Assembly: GCA_002862135.1 (NCBI GenBank) | Contig: PKCI01000098.1 | Location: forward strand, 1-64,000 | Origin: Verrucomicrobiota bacterium | Lineage (GTDB): Bacteria; Verrucomicrobiota; Verrucomicrobiia; Verrucomicrobiales; DEV007 | Direction: 5' to 3' | Length of the DNA stretch: 64,000 nucleotides | Part shown: positions 1 to 10,500 of the stretch, piece after piece | Numbering within the stretch: position 1 is the first letter of the stretch | How the letters are laid out: each line of letters opens with the position of its first letter | The notes under the pieces: model-generated | What the model was told of the DNA's origin: nothing | The model's database searches: none | The model's input: the letters and a program-made list of their open reading frames with translations, nothing else | Program-made: the position numbers and the translations under genes

Positions 1-2
1 AC

Positions 3-224
3 AAAGCCGGGCTACCCATCCTGCTTTGGTGCGGCACGGCAGGATTTAATTATGAGTTCAACCTGAAGTTCTCTGATTATCTCAAGGAGCTCGGCATTCC
101 TCACGAAACCCTGATGGCCAAAGGCGTGGATCACTCCGCCACACGGAACTATGATCAAACCGGCACCGAACTGATGCAGTTTCATCAGAAATATTTCGCG
201 CAGCCCGTAAAGGCGAAGAAATAA
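3..224 (+). CDS. alpha/beta hydrolase (esterase-like), C-terminal part, truncated by window start
   Basis: Open frame from base 3 reads KAGLPILLWCGTAGFNYEFNLKFSDYLKELGIPHETLMAKGVDHSATRNYDQTGTELMQFHQKYFAQPVKAKK*; the GVDHS His context is typical of a hydrolase C-terminus. Confidence 0.6.
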   Translation, partial: KAGLPILLWCGTAGFNYEFNLKFSDYLKELGIPHETLMAKGVDHSATRNYDQTGTELMQFHQKYFAQPVKAKK

Positions 225-340
225 AAGCAGCCAGCCCGGCCCCTGCATCGGCGGAGGCAATGGCGCAGCTCGCAACCCGTTCAGGAGACATGGAGGCGCG
301 AGCGACTGCTTACCTGCGAAAGAATGCTCACTTTCCAAAC

Positions 341-1744
341 CTAGAGAAGCTGCCGCTTCTTCACATTGAGGTATTGCGTCACCGTATCGGTGCAAAGCTC
401 CTCGTGTTCGGAAATTCCGAGTTCAACCCCGAGGTGATGCAGTCGATTGCCGGTTTCCCGAAGTTCCTGCCACTGGAGGTGTCCGGCAACATTATCGTAG
501 ACCACGGATAATTCGTCCGGCTCAGTCCCCGGGGCAAACATTGGGTAGGCTCGCTCCGGCCGTACCATATTGACAAGGACCAAGTGCTGCTTGTTGATCA
601 GCGGCAGGGCTTCAAAAAAGTGTTCCGCCGTCAGCGGGTCACTTAGATCCACCAGCATCACGATTAAGGCCCTTCGAGTGAGACGTTGCCGCAGGTCGAT
701 CATGAGTTGCTCAAAATCCGGCGCCACCTGCCTCGACTCGAGAGTGTAGAGAGAATCCCTGACCAGATTGTAGTGCTCTTTGCCGTTCCGACCTCGGATG
801 AACTGCGTCACCTTATCGGAAAAACTAACAAAGCCAAAAAGATCACCCTGTTTTTCGGCGACCGAGGCAAGGATGAGGGAGCAATGGAGGAACTTCTCAA
901 GCTGAGAGGTAATCAGATAATCGCCTCCTGCAGCGCTTTCCCGGTAAAGCCAGTCGCCTTCCGTGGCCTCATCCACCGGAACGCGAATCTCACGGCCGCT
1001 GAGACGTGAATGGTCGACAATCACATAGACCTCCTGGGTTCGCTCAATCTGGTAGGTCCGCGTCACCGGCATCTGGCGGCGCGCTGTAGCCTTCCAGTCG
1101 ATATCCACATAGTCATCGCCGGGCTGATACTCCCGAAGCTGCTCGAAATCCCTGCCCTTTCCGACCTGGCGGACGATATGCGAGCCCTCATTCCCCCGCA
1201 TCAGGAAGATACTGGAGAGCCGTTTCCGTTCCACCGTAAGGTCGGGGTAAATCCGAACCTCAGTTTCGAATTTGTGCCCTTGGCGAACCAACCAAAACCC
1301 CATTATCGATCTTGTCTCAAGATGCAGTGTATCGAGGACGTATTGCCCCCGCTTTAATGGAATCATGGCGTAATTCACCGAGGCCAGTTTCTGCTCTCCC
1401 AAAGGCTTCACTGATCCCACCACTTCGCCTTCAATTCTGAAATACTGGGAAATGCTGATCCCGTAACGGACTTCGCTCAGCTCTGGCCCCACGTTTTTGA
1501 GTGTAATCGGCACAACCAGTTCACGCCCTTTGCTGCCGCGAATCAATTCGGGAACTTCAATGGAAACGGGATCGAGACGTTTCCTCGAGAAAAGTGCATC
1601 CAGTGAGGTCAGCAAAACGACCACCACAAGGACGACAGCACCAGCCCACCCGAGAAATCCATCGTCATAGACGATCAGCGTCACTGCCGGAACCACGGCC
1701 AGCAGAGCTACCCAAAGAAGAATGATGTTGGGCACGAGACGCAT
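341..1744 (-). CDS. DUF58 domain protein
   Basis: 467 aa; two N-terminal TM segments and the DUF58 signature GRDFEQLREYQPGDDYVDIDWKATARRQMPVTRTYQ; directly downstream of moxR. Confidence 0.93.
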   Translation of the reverse strand: MRLVPNIILLWVALLAVVPAVTLIVYDDGFLGWAGAVVLVVVVLLTSLDALFSRKRLDPVSIEVPELIRGSKGRELVVPITLKNVGPELSEVRYGISISQYFRIEGEVVGSVKPLGEQKLASVNYAMIPLKRGQYVLDTLHLETRSIMGFWLVRQGHKFETEVRIYPDLTVERKRLSSIFLMRGNEGSHIVRQVGKGRDFEQLREYQPGDDYVDIDWKATARRQMPVTRTYQIERTQEVYVIVDHSRLSGREIRVPVDEATEGDWLYRESAAGGDYLITSQLEKFLHCSLILASVAEKQGDLFGFVSFSDKVTQFIRGRNGKEHYNLVRDSLYTLESRQVAPDFEQLMIDLRQRLTRRALIVMLVDLSDPLTAEHFFEALPLINKQHLVLVNMVRPERAYPMFAPGTEPDELSVVYDNVAGHLQWQELRETGNRLHHLGVELGISEHEELCTDTVTQYLNVKKRQLL

Positions 1745-1749
1745 GACGT

Positions 1750-2742
1750 CTACCGGGGAACCGCAACCGACTCAAGCAGCTTGTTCACCGCCTCCCGAAC
1801 CGTCATGCCCTCGATCTCATACTCAGGCCGAAGGATGATGCGGTGGGACAAGACCGGATAAGCCATCAGCCGAATATCGTCCGGAGTGACATAGTCGCGC
1901 CCCTCAATTGCCGCGAGGGCGCGGCTGGAAAGCAACAGAGCCTTGGTCGCTCGCGGTCCAGCCCCTATCTGGATGCTGTCCGTCTCGCGGGAAACACGGA
2001 TCAATTCGACGACGTAAGAGACAAGCTCTCCCTTCATCGTGATCCCTTCCAGCGCCGCTTGCATCGTTGCAATTCCCTCGGTTGTCAGAACCGGTTGAAT
2101 CGCGTCGCTTTCGAGAATCCTTTCAGGAGTTTCCTGGCCAAGGCTTTGCAGGGCGAGTTGCTTTTCCTCTTCCTCACCCGGGTAATCGATTTCGACTCGA
2201 AGAAGAAAGCGGTCCTTCTGGGCTTCAGGCAAGGGATAGGTCCCTTCGTATTCGATCGGGTTCTGGGTGGCGAAAACGGTAAAGTTGTTCGGCAACTCAT
2301 GTGTTACCCCATCAATTGTAACAAGCCGCTCCTGCATTGCCTGCAAGAGCGCAGACTGGGTCTTGGCAGGTGCCCGGTTGATTTCGTCAGCAAGCAGGAA
2401 GGAAGTGAAGATAGGCCCTTTGACGAGGTGGAATTCGCCTTCCTGCAGGTTAAAAACGTTGGTTCCGGTAATGTCAGAAGGCATCAAATCCGGCGTAAAC
2501 TGAATCCGCGAAAAGTCTGTTCCCAAGACCTTGGCAAGAGTCCTGACGAGCAACGTCTTGGCCACTCCCGGCACACCTTCGAGTAGAATGTGATTTCCCG
2601 TGAAGATGGCAATGAGGGAGAAATCAACCACTTCCTGCTGCCCGATGATGACCTTCGCCACTTCGGCACGGGCCCTGGCGAGGATCTCTTTAACTTCATT
2701 AGCGGATCCGCTTCCGGATGTTTCGTCCATGCTGCGGTTCAT
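1750..2742 (-). CDS. MoxR-family AAA+ ATPase
   Basis: 330 aa; Walker A EGVPGVAKT, LLADEINRAPAKTQSALLQAMQE, FATQNPIEYEGTYPLPEAQKDRF. Confidence 0.97.
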   Translation of the reverse strand: MNRSMDETSGSGSANEVKEILARARAEVAKVIIGQQEVVDFSLIAIFTGNHILLEGVPGVAKTLLVRTLAKVLGTDFSRIQFTPDLMPSDITGTNVFNLQEGEFHLVKGPIFTSFLLADEINRAPAKTQSALLQAMQERLVTIDGVTHELPNNFTVFATQNPIEYEGTYPLPEAQKDRFLLRVEIDYPGEEEEKQLALQSLGQETPERILESDAIQPVLTTEGIATMQAALEGITMKGELVSYVVELIRVSRETDSIQIGAGPRATKALLLSSRALAAIEGRDYVTPDDIRLMAYPVLSHRIILRPEYEIEGMTVREAVNKLLESVAVPR

Positions 2743-2971
2743 CGCACAATTCCGCCCCCGAAAGCAAGCGGATAGTAGTCACAGTTACAGGATCACCCTC
2801 GAAGTGCGCTTCTACCCTGTTGATGCGGTGACCCAACCCTCCCGAATCAGGCACTTTCCATTCACCAGGTTTTAAAGAAAAAACGTTGAGATCGGCTGGC
2901 TTTACAGCGAAATGATTCCTCGAAACAGCCCCTACCTTCAACTACACTGAGGACCTCGGCCGATCTGTTTC

Positions 2972-3712
2972 ATGACTTGCAACCGCCAGCGCCACTTTGG
3001 ACTTGTTGTCCTTTTCCTGACCGCTTGTCTCTTGACTGGCTGCCAAAGCAGTTCTGCCTGGCTGGAGAAGCTCGAGGCAACAGATACCCTTCCGTTGTGG
3101 CAGAAGGTCACCGCTATCGCAGTCGGCACGCTAATCAGCGAAGACCTTGCCTGTATTGCAGCCGGAATGCTCGCGAGTCGCGCTACTCTTACCATCAGCT
3201 GGGCGATCATTGCCGCTTTCCTTGGAATCTTTCTCGGTGACGTCGCACTGTATATTCTCGGAAGAATTGGTGGAATTGCCCTGCTGCGGCGGCGTCCGTT
3301 CCGGTGGTTCCTCAAGGAGCACCAGATTCACCAGGCTGAGGACCTCTTTCGCCAGCATGGGGCAAATTTGATTTTTTCCTCCCGCCTCCTCCCCGGATCC
3401 CGCCTCCCGATTTACGCAGCAGCTGGAGTGCTGAACTACCCGTTCCTCCGTTTCATCGTCTTCATGGCCATCGCAGGAACGCTGTCCGCCGTAATCCTCG
3501 TGACTCTATCCTTCATGGTGGGCGAGGTCGTCTTCGAATGGTTGCGGCTCTATGAAGCCTATGCGTTCCCCGTCTTTGTCGGAGTTCTCGTGATTGCCTG
3601 GCTCACGGTGAAGCTGTTTGAAATCTTTGCCACCAAGCGAAGTCGACTCGTTTTCCTTGCCCGTTGCCGACGGACCTATCAGAAGTTCGCATCACTCTTA
3701 CCCGAATCGTGA
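2972..3712 (+). CDS. DedA/VTT (SNARE-associated) family membrane protein
   Basis: 246 aa; multi-TM; FLGDVALYILGRIGG ... FSSRLLPGSRLPIYAAAGVLNYPFLRF typical of DedA. Confidence 0.88.
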   Translation: MTCNRQRHFGLVVLFLTACLLTGCQSSSAWLEKLEATDTLPLWQKVTAIAVGTLISEDLACIAAGMLASRATLTISWAIIAAFLGIFLGDVALYILGRIGGIALLRRRPFRWFLKEHQIHQAEDLFRQHGANLIFSSRLLPGSRLPIYAAAGVLNYPFLRFIVFMAIAGTLSAVILVTLSFMVGEVVFEWLRLYEAYAFPVFVGVLVIAWLTVKLFEIFATKRSRLVFLARCRRTYQKFASLLPES

Positions 3713-4068
3713 ATTCCAGGCCCAACACCATCCTCTGGTTTCGAGCTTTCTGCGGACTGCTCTCCCTGCTCTATCTCGCGGTAGCCGGCCTCGGGATCGG
3801 CATTCTCGTCACGCCACCCGAGGAACTGGGAATGGAGCCAATCCAGTCCACCGTGTTTGGATCCATGGTCCTCGTCTTCGGAATCCTCTTTTTTCTTCCC
3901 ACCCTCCTGGGCCAGTCTCTACCGCCTCGTCCCGGCGCCTGGGTCATCGGATTCGCCCTGATTCTGATGGGCGTCACTACTGTAATCCTCGTTCCGCTAA
4001 GTCTTCCCCTCCTTCATTTCTGGAAGAAACCGGCTTTGCAGGCATGGTTCGGGCGAAATGTCTCTTGA
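3709..4068 (+). CDS. small hypothetical membrane protein
   Basis: GTG at 3709 overlaps the upstream TGA stop (GTGA); about 4 hydrophobic segments; cosmopolitan ORF begins at 3664 in the track. Confidence 0.6.
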   Translation: MNSRPNTILWFRAFCGLLSLLYLAVAGLGIGILVTPPEELGMEPIQSTVFGSMVLVFGILFFLPTLLGQSLPPRPGAWVIGFALILMGVTTVILVPLSLPLLHFWKKPALQAWFGRNVS

Positions 4069-4117
4069 GCCGCCCCGTTTCCGCTCGTAAAGATAGCCCC
4101 ACCCCATTTCCTGACCT

Positions 4118-5362
4118 GTGAACTGGATCTCCCTGGCGCTCAGAAATCTGCTACGAAACGCCCGTCGTTCGATCACGACGATTGCTGCGGTGGCCCTTGG
4201 CTACGCCGCAACCAACATTTTTGCGGGATTCGCCGGCTACATGTTTGCCAGCATCCAGGAAGCCCACATTTACGAGCAGGTCAACGGGCACATCCAGATC
4301 TGGAAGAAGGGAGCCCGCGACTACGGAGGTTCCGATCCGGGGGCCTATCTCATCTCAGCTGAGGAGTTCGAAAACATCAAAACCATCGCGTCGAAAGACG
4401 AGCGCGTCGATCTCGCAGCCGGAATGCTCGAAGTCACCGGCAATCTCGATTACGACGGCAATCCAGGCTATTTTTTTGGCCAGGCCATGGTCCCCTCGGA
4501 GCGCGAAACGATCTTCTCACGCTCCACAGCGTTGAAGAGCGCCGACGGCCCGAACCAGACTGGCACTGCCATCACCGATGACAATCCTTTCGCTATCTCG
4601 GTGGCGCCGGGTATGGCGGAAAACCTCAAACTCGAACTGGGGGCAAACGTCATCCTGATGGCTCCGACCATTCACGGTCAAATGAACGCGATGGATGCCG
4701 AGATCGTGCAAATCAAGGACGTCGCTGCCGAAGCGCTGAATAACCACTACACTTTCATGCCACTTGAGCTCGGACAGATTCTCTACGACACTCGGAGTGT
4801 CAGTTCTGTCCGGGTCCTTTTGAAGAACGACGACGACACCGACGCGGTCGTCGCCTCAATCCAGGCAGTGCTTCCCAAAAGTGAGTGGGAAGTCATTCCG
4901 TGGTACAAGGTTTCCCGCCTCTACCTCAAAACGAAACGTATGTTCGACATTATCTTCGGGCTCGTTTTCGTTATCATCGCCGTGATCGTCATCATGTCGG
5001 TGCTGAATACTATCGGAATGGCCGTGGTCGAGCGAACCCGCGAAATTGGAACGCTTCGCGCCATCGGATTGAAACGTCCCGGCGTGGTTCGTCTCTTTGG
5101 AATCGAGAGTGCTTTTCTTGGTGTGATCGGAGCCATGACCGGTCTTGTCGTCACCGTGGGATTCTCATTCCTGATCGCGACAATTAAGCCGACCTGGGCT
5201 CCACCTGTCACCGCCCGCGAGATTGTCTGGGAAATTCAGATTCGCCCAGAATACCTTCTTCTCACGTTCGTCCTACTCGTGATCTTCACTTCACTGGCTG
5301 CGATTGCCCCGGCAACCCGGGCCGCCAAGCAAAGTATTGTGAATTCACTCGGCCACGTTTAA
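4118..5362 (+). CDS. ABC transporter permease, FtsX/MacB/LolCE-like
   Basis: 414 aa; N-terminal TM, periplasmic domain, then FIIAVIVIMSVLNTIGMAVVERTREIGTLRAIGLKRPGVVRLFGIESAFLG. GTG start. Confidence 0.92.
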   Translation: MNWISLALRNLLRNARRSITTIAAVALGYAATNIFAGFAGYMFASIQEAHIYEQVNGHIQIWKKGARDYGGSDPGAYLISAEEFENIKTIASKDERVDLAAGMLEVTGNLDYDGNPGYFFGQAMVPSERETIFSRSTALKSADGPNQTGTAITDDNPFAISVAPGMAENLKLELGANVILMAPTIHGQMNAMDAEIVQIKDVAAEALNNHYTFMPLELGQILYDTRSVSSVRVLLKNDDDTDAVVASIQAVLPKSEWEVIPWYKVSRLYLKTKRMFDIIFGLVFVIIAVIVIMSVLNTIGMAVVERTREIGTLRAIGLKRPGVVRLFGIESAFLGVIGAMTGLVVTVGFSFLIATIKPTWAPPVTAREIVWEIQIRPEYLLLTFVLLVIFTSLAAIAPATRAAKQSIVNSLGHV

Positions 5363-5376
5363 TCTTTCCAAGTCAC

Positions 5377-6102
5377 ATGAAGCACCTCCCTCTCGCGATC
5401 TGCTGCCTCGCGCTGCATGCCATACCAGCCCCGGCAAACGAGGCTGCCCTCAAGGAGGCAGAGCAGGCTCGTGGTATCATGACAGGTGACACCGGCGTCC
5501 AGTGGACAGTAAGTGTCTCCGGCACTAACAACGCTCGTTTCGTTTCCACTTCTCAGAACGGAAAAATCTATGCTGAAGTGATCGAACCGGAGGAGGCCAA
5601 GGGACGCAAATACCTAGCTGAAGCCAAGGGCAACATGTGGTTCTGGAAGCCGGGCCTGAGCCGTCCGGTTTCCGTCTCCAAACGCCAGCGACTTTCGGGC
5701 GACGCTGCCATCGGTGATATCGCCTCCACCAGTTTCGTCGAAGGCTACAAAGTTGTCAGTGCTGAACCCGGCGATCTGAATGGCGAGGCAGCGACCGTCT
5801 ACACGATGAAGTCAAATTCACTGACTGATACTTACGCCCAGATCAAATACTGGGTCATCCAAGGTAAGAACCTGGGTAAAAAGGCGGAGTTTTACGCTAA
5901 GTCAGGCACTCTACTGCGCACCTCCACCATGGTCTACAACAACACCGCCAACGGCCGGCCTTTTCTGTCCAAGATGGTTATCAGCGATTCTTCCCGGACC
6001 ATCACACTGAGCTTCAGCAATGTGAAACTCGGCAACTACCCCGCCCGGATGTTCGAACGGGATTACCTCGGCGGGTCCAAATCCACAAGGTTCAAAAAAT
6101 AA
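5377..6102 (+). CDS. outer membrane lipoprotein-sorting protein (LolA-like)
   Basis: 241 aa; signal peptide; NMWFWKPGLSRPVSVSKRQRLSGDAAIGDIA is typical of the LolA-like family. Confidence 0.85.
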   Translation: MKHLPLAICCLALHAIPAPANEAALKEAEQARGIMTGDTGVQWTVSVSGTNNARFVSTSQNGKIYAEVIEPEEAKGRKYLAEAKGNMWFWKPGLSRPVSVSKRQRLSGDAAIGDIASTSFVEGYKVVSAEPGDLNGEAATVYTMKSNSLTDTYAQIKYWVIQGKNLGKKAEFYAKSGTLLRTSTMVYNNTANGRPFLSKMVISDSSRTITLSFSNVKLGNYPARMFERDYLGGSKSTRFKK

Positions 6103-7511
6103 TGCGCGGCCCTCCCGCAGGTTCCGCTTCTGATATGGCTGCGCCAGATTTTCCCGCAGAGGAACTCGAAGCGGCCACACAGCTGCTCCAAGACCTGCTC
6201 CGCGTCGATACGACCAACCCTCCCGGGAATGAACGGGAGGCCTCCGATATCGTGGCCCGCCATTGCCGCTCACTGGGGTTGCACCCCGAAGTTGTCGGTC
6301 CTCATCCCGAACGCCCCAACCTTGTTGCCAAATGGTCTGCTGATCCCGCCAAGCGGACTGAGCGCCCCCTGATCCTGAGCTGCCACCTCGACGTCGTTCC
6401 CGCTGATCCTGCTCGTTGGACTCACCCGCCTTTTTCCGGACATCACGATGGCGAATACATCTGGGGACGCGGTGCCATCGATATGAAGGGTTTTGCCGTT
6501 ATGGGACTGGCCGCGCTCACACGGCTGGTGAGAGAAGAACTCCCCATCAATCGCGACGTGATCTTTGTTGCTGTTTGCGATGAAGAAGCCGGCACCCGAA
6601 ACGGTTCAGAATGGCTTGTCGATAAGCGGCCCGATCTGCTCGGCGGCAATCCCGAATACGTCATTAACGAAGTCGGTGGTTTCACCATTTACCAGCACGG
6701 GCAGCGCTTCTACTCCATCCAGATCGCTGAGAAAGGCGTCGCCTGGCTCCGGCTCACCGTGGAGGGGCAGCCCGGCCACAGCTCGCTCCCCCTCGAAGAC
6801 AATGCCATCGTGTCGCTGGCCAAAGCTATTGAAGCGATTGGCTCCACCAAATTGCCCTGGCACCCCAGCCCGGAGGCAGACCGCTACGTCCGCGGCTTCA
6901 CCAAACCGGAGGGTGGAATTGCCCACAAACTCTCCCCCCTCCTGCTACATCCTTTCTGGGGGCCTCGTTTACTCCCCTACGCTGTCGTCAGCCCGAATAA
7001 ACGGGCCACGGTCGAAGGCGTGCTCCGCAACACGGCCAATCCAACCTGCCTCGCGGGAAGCCCTGTCATTAACACCATACCAGGCAGCGCTTCAGTCGAC
7101 ATCGACGGCCGTCTGGCGCCAGGCCAGACCGCGGAATCTCTCATCAAAGAACTCACTGCGATTATTCGCCCGGTTCTCGGAGACAATTACAAGTTCACGG
7201 TATTGCAGGAGTCACCTCCCGTAACATCCACTTCTGAAACGCCACTCTACCGCGAGATCGTCGAGACGTTAAAGCAGGCCGATCCCGGTAGTCACGTCAT
7301 GCCTTCGATTATCCCCGGTTTTACCGACAGCCGAAACTACGCGAAACTCGGTGCCCACTGCTACGGGTTCTATCCGCTCCGGTTGCCCGAAGAAATCGAT
7401 TTCGCCACCCTGTTCCACGGTGACGACGAGCGCATCCCGGAGGCCGGATTCCACTGGGGAATCACAACTCTCACCGGGATGCTGCGAAAGTTCCTGACCA
7501 AGGATCAGTAA
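6102..7511 (+). CDS. M20 family metallopeptidase (ArgE/DapE/CPG2-like)
   Basis: 469 aa; LSCHLDVVPADPARWTHPPFSG, GRGAIDMKG, CDEEAGTRNGSEWLV, GQPGHSSLP. Confidence 0.95.
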   Translation: MRGPPAGSASDMAAPDFPAEELEAATQLLQDLLRVDTTNPPGNEREASDIVARHCRSLGLHPEVVGPHPERPNLVAKWSADPAKRTERPLILSCHLDVVPADPARWTHPPFSGHHDGEYIWGRGAIDMKGFAVMGLAALTRLVREELPINRDVIFVAVCDEEAGTRNGSEWLVDKRPDLLGGNPEYVINEVGGFTIYQHGQRFYSIQIAEKGVAWLRLTVEGQPGHSSLPLEDNAIVSLAKAIEAIGSTKLPWHPSPEADRYVRGFTKPEGGIAHKLSPLLLHPFWGPRLLPYAVVSPNKRATVEGVLRNTANPTCLAGSPVINTIPGSASVDIDGRLAPGQTAESLIKELTAIIRPVLGDNYKFTVLQESPPVTSTSETPLYREIVETLKQADPGSHVMPSIIPGFTDSRNYAKLGAHCYGFYPLRLPEEIDFATLFHGDDERIPEAGFHWGITTLTGMLRKFLTKDQ

Positions 7512-7520
7512 TCACCGCAA

Positions 7521-10500
7521 CTACCGCTGCGGCGGGGACACTTCGCGGACCAGCGAACCGTGCTCATCGCTCATCACTAGAAGACTTAACTCATCCACGT
7601 GATCCAGCTCATTGGTATTGAGGCTGACATAGTCAAACTCACCCCTGAAATCAGTGTAGCCATCCTTGAAAAAGCGGACATTCCCATCCTTCATCCGCGC
7701 GTAAACTTTGACGTAGGTTTTCGAAACAGGTTTCCCGTCATCTTCGTGTGTCACCGCGAGTCGACCGTATCGCTCTGAAAACTGCACCTTCAGGGCATTC
7801 GAGTAAATCGCGACCGAACTCGTGTTGCCGGCACCAACCACTTCGACCAGCACATTCTTTTTGGCGAACGCCTCCGGCATCTCGATCTTCACACTCCCGT
7901 CTTTACCAGGCAGTTCCATCGTCACCGAAGCATTCGGCTTGATGTAACTGAACTGCCCTTCACCACCGGACACGAAGGGCTGACTCGAAAACAAAAACTC
8001 GAGATCCATCTCGTAGAAATTCACCGTGACTTCATCAAGATTTCGGTAGCCAACCTTGGCTTCACGCCCCTCCGAAGTCAGTTCAAAGTAAGAATCAGAA
8101 GCAGAAAGGCGGTCCATTTTCTGTTCGCGCGTTTCGTCTTCTTCCTCAGCTTCTTCCACTTCGTTCAAACGCTTCGCCATGCTCCCGAACATCGCTCTCC
8201 AACGATCCACAGGATGATCCGCATACTGGTTCGAAATCCGGCGGGCCACTCCCAGCCTCTCCTCAAAGAGAGCCGCGTAGGCAACAAGGTAGTCATATTG
8301 AAGCCGTTCCTCAACTTCGCCTGGCTCAACCGACTCCAGCCAGCTCAAGCCCTCGGCAATGCGATCCTGGAGAAAGAGATAAACAGCTACTGACAAGCGA
8401 TCCTCGGACGAAAACTCAGGCAGGTAAGACAATCCTTTGAGAAAAGCGTTGTACTGCTCCCGGAACCGATCGTTCAGGATTTTTCGTTCCCTTCCCAGCT
8501 GATGAGCCCGGGCATTCACCACAGGCGAGTATTCGAGGTGCTGATACCAGTGACGCTGGACGGGATCAAGACTCACCAGCTCACTATCAATCGCGCCGCC
8601 ACATTGACGAAGGAACCCGTCTCGATGTTTCAGAAACTCCTGAGCCTGCTTCGGCAGGTTGTGGTAGATACCGTAACTCCAGAGAATCTGGTTATAAGCG
8701 TGGCGCTCGGAAATTACCTTGGTGGCCTGCTTGAAAAAGTCGACATTCTCTTTCGCGCGCCAAGCGATTCGGCTCAAGTCGAGGCGTTGAAGATTGTTCT
8801 TTGCCAGGTAGTTGAGGACTTCCTTTTCCGTCCCGAATTGTGACAGGTATTCCCAGGAGGCTTCATCGAACTGCGTCAGCTGATCCACCACTTTGAACAT
8901 TGCCTCTTTGCCGGACGCGATGATCTCCTCGTTCTTCGCAACTTGAACCGGGTAAACATCATACATCGCGTCTCCGGAGTCGTGGGGAAAGTAAAAGAAA
9001 ACCTCGTGGCGCTCGGTTGAAAATGGCCCCAGGTTCAGCGGAAATGATCGGGTATAGTCACTTCCGCTCACAGGGATCGCCCCAGCTGGAATTTGCACGA
9101 GGAGATCGAGCAGATGCGCCGATGAGGTCGGGTTGGTCACGACGACCTGGCCGCCATAGACCACACCAGTGAGAAATTCACTGTTCACAAATTTGTCCAA
9201 CTGCTGACCATTCACGTAGTGATGGCGGTCATCGTGGCGGAAGAAATTCTGGCTCACGAGAATTGGCGTTTCCTCCTCCGAAACCTTTGTCTCCTCAATC
9301 TCTTCATGGAAGATCACCACTGGTGATGCAGCAGTGAGTTTCAAGACTGACTCCTCAACGGTTACTTCATGCTCTTCAGCCTCGAAAGGAAGATCAAGAA
9401 CGCTGAGCGCAAACATGATCTCAGTGAAGTTACTGCTGGCGATAGGAAACTCTCTGGAGTAGAAGCCGCCCTGCCCGTTCCATTCTGCGTAGTCTCTCCA
9501 AAATTCATTCACTTCCACGAGCTCGGCATTCTGCTGATGAATGGGCAGATTATAATAATTGTTTTCGGCCCACTCCTTGGTCGACTCCAGCTTCTCATAC
9601 AAGGCCTGTTGCTGCCCCTGCTGCCGCAGGTTCGCTACGTCCGCTGAATTCGCCAGCGCAGCTGGCGCGGATGAATACGGCGGTATCACACTGAGCGAAC
9701 TCGCCCTTCCTCCAAACCTTTGCCGAGTTGCCACTTCAGCGCTTGATTCAGCTGCGAGCCCCTCTGCCCGATCCAACAATGATTTTGTTCGCACAGCATT
9801 CACTCCCGCAGTGGCAACAACAGTTTCACCTCCCCCAAAAGGGGCCGAAGCAAAAGCATCCACCATGCCCAAATTCAATGATCCCCCGGAACCAGAACTG
9901 GCACTCAATCCTCTCAAAGCGTGACGGAATACCTCGGCACGGCCCACCGGATTCGGAGGAATTAATTCGTGCAAACTCACGACATGATCCGCGGTCCTGC
10001 GCCATTCTTCTTCGCCGGTCCGACGTGCAAGCAGGATGCGCTCGACGATATTGAGGCGACTGTATTCCCAAGGAGCGAGATACGAATTGAGGTCGTCATC
10101 CAGCAAATACCTGTCGATGAAGTTCTTATCCCTCTTGTTAGCCGTGTAGGGCTTCACCACCGCCTCGAAATACCCGGGATCTTTTCGTGATAAAAAGAAA
10201 TTCAATTCGTGGCTGGCATATTCAGAGTAAAGCCCCCGACGGGTCTCCTCGTTTAATTCCGGCCAATCCATCAAGAGCCGAAGACCGTGCAGGTCCTTGT
10301 TGGGATTGATCGCCACAAGAGCATCATAAACTTGACCAATGGTGTCGAAGGTCTGCAACTCGGCAGAGCGAAGATCGTTAATGGTCAGGGTTTCCTCCTC
10401 TTGAAGGAGCGTCACATTGCGACGCTGGGTGAATGACTTCTCCAGATCAAGGGTATTGCGAAGACGCAGGTCGCGGAACTCGGTGCCCCCGTCCGGTTCG

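Noticed and set aside
1843-2586. 247-aa plus-strand ORF
   Set aside because: Antisense to moxR, with no domain-like sequence.
2699-2941. 80-aa minus ORF upstream of and overlapping moxR
   Set aside because: Could be a small gene, but it overlaps moxR out of frame and has no recognisable motif; not supportable.
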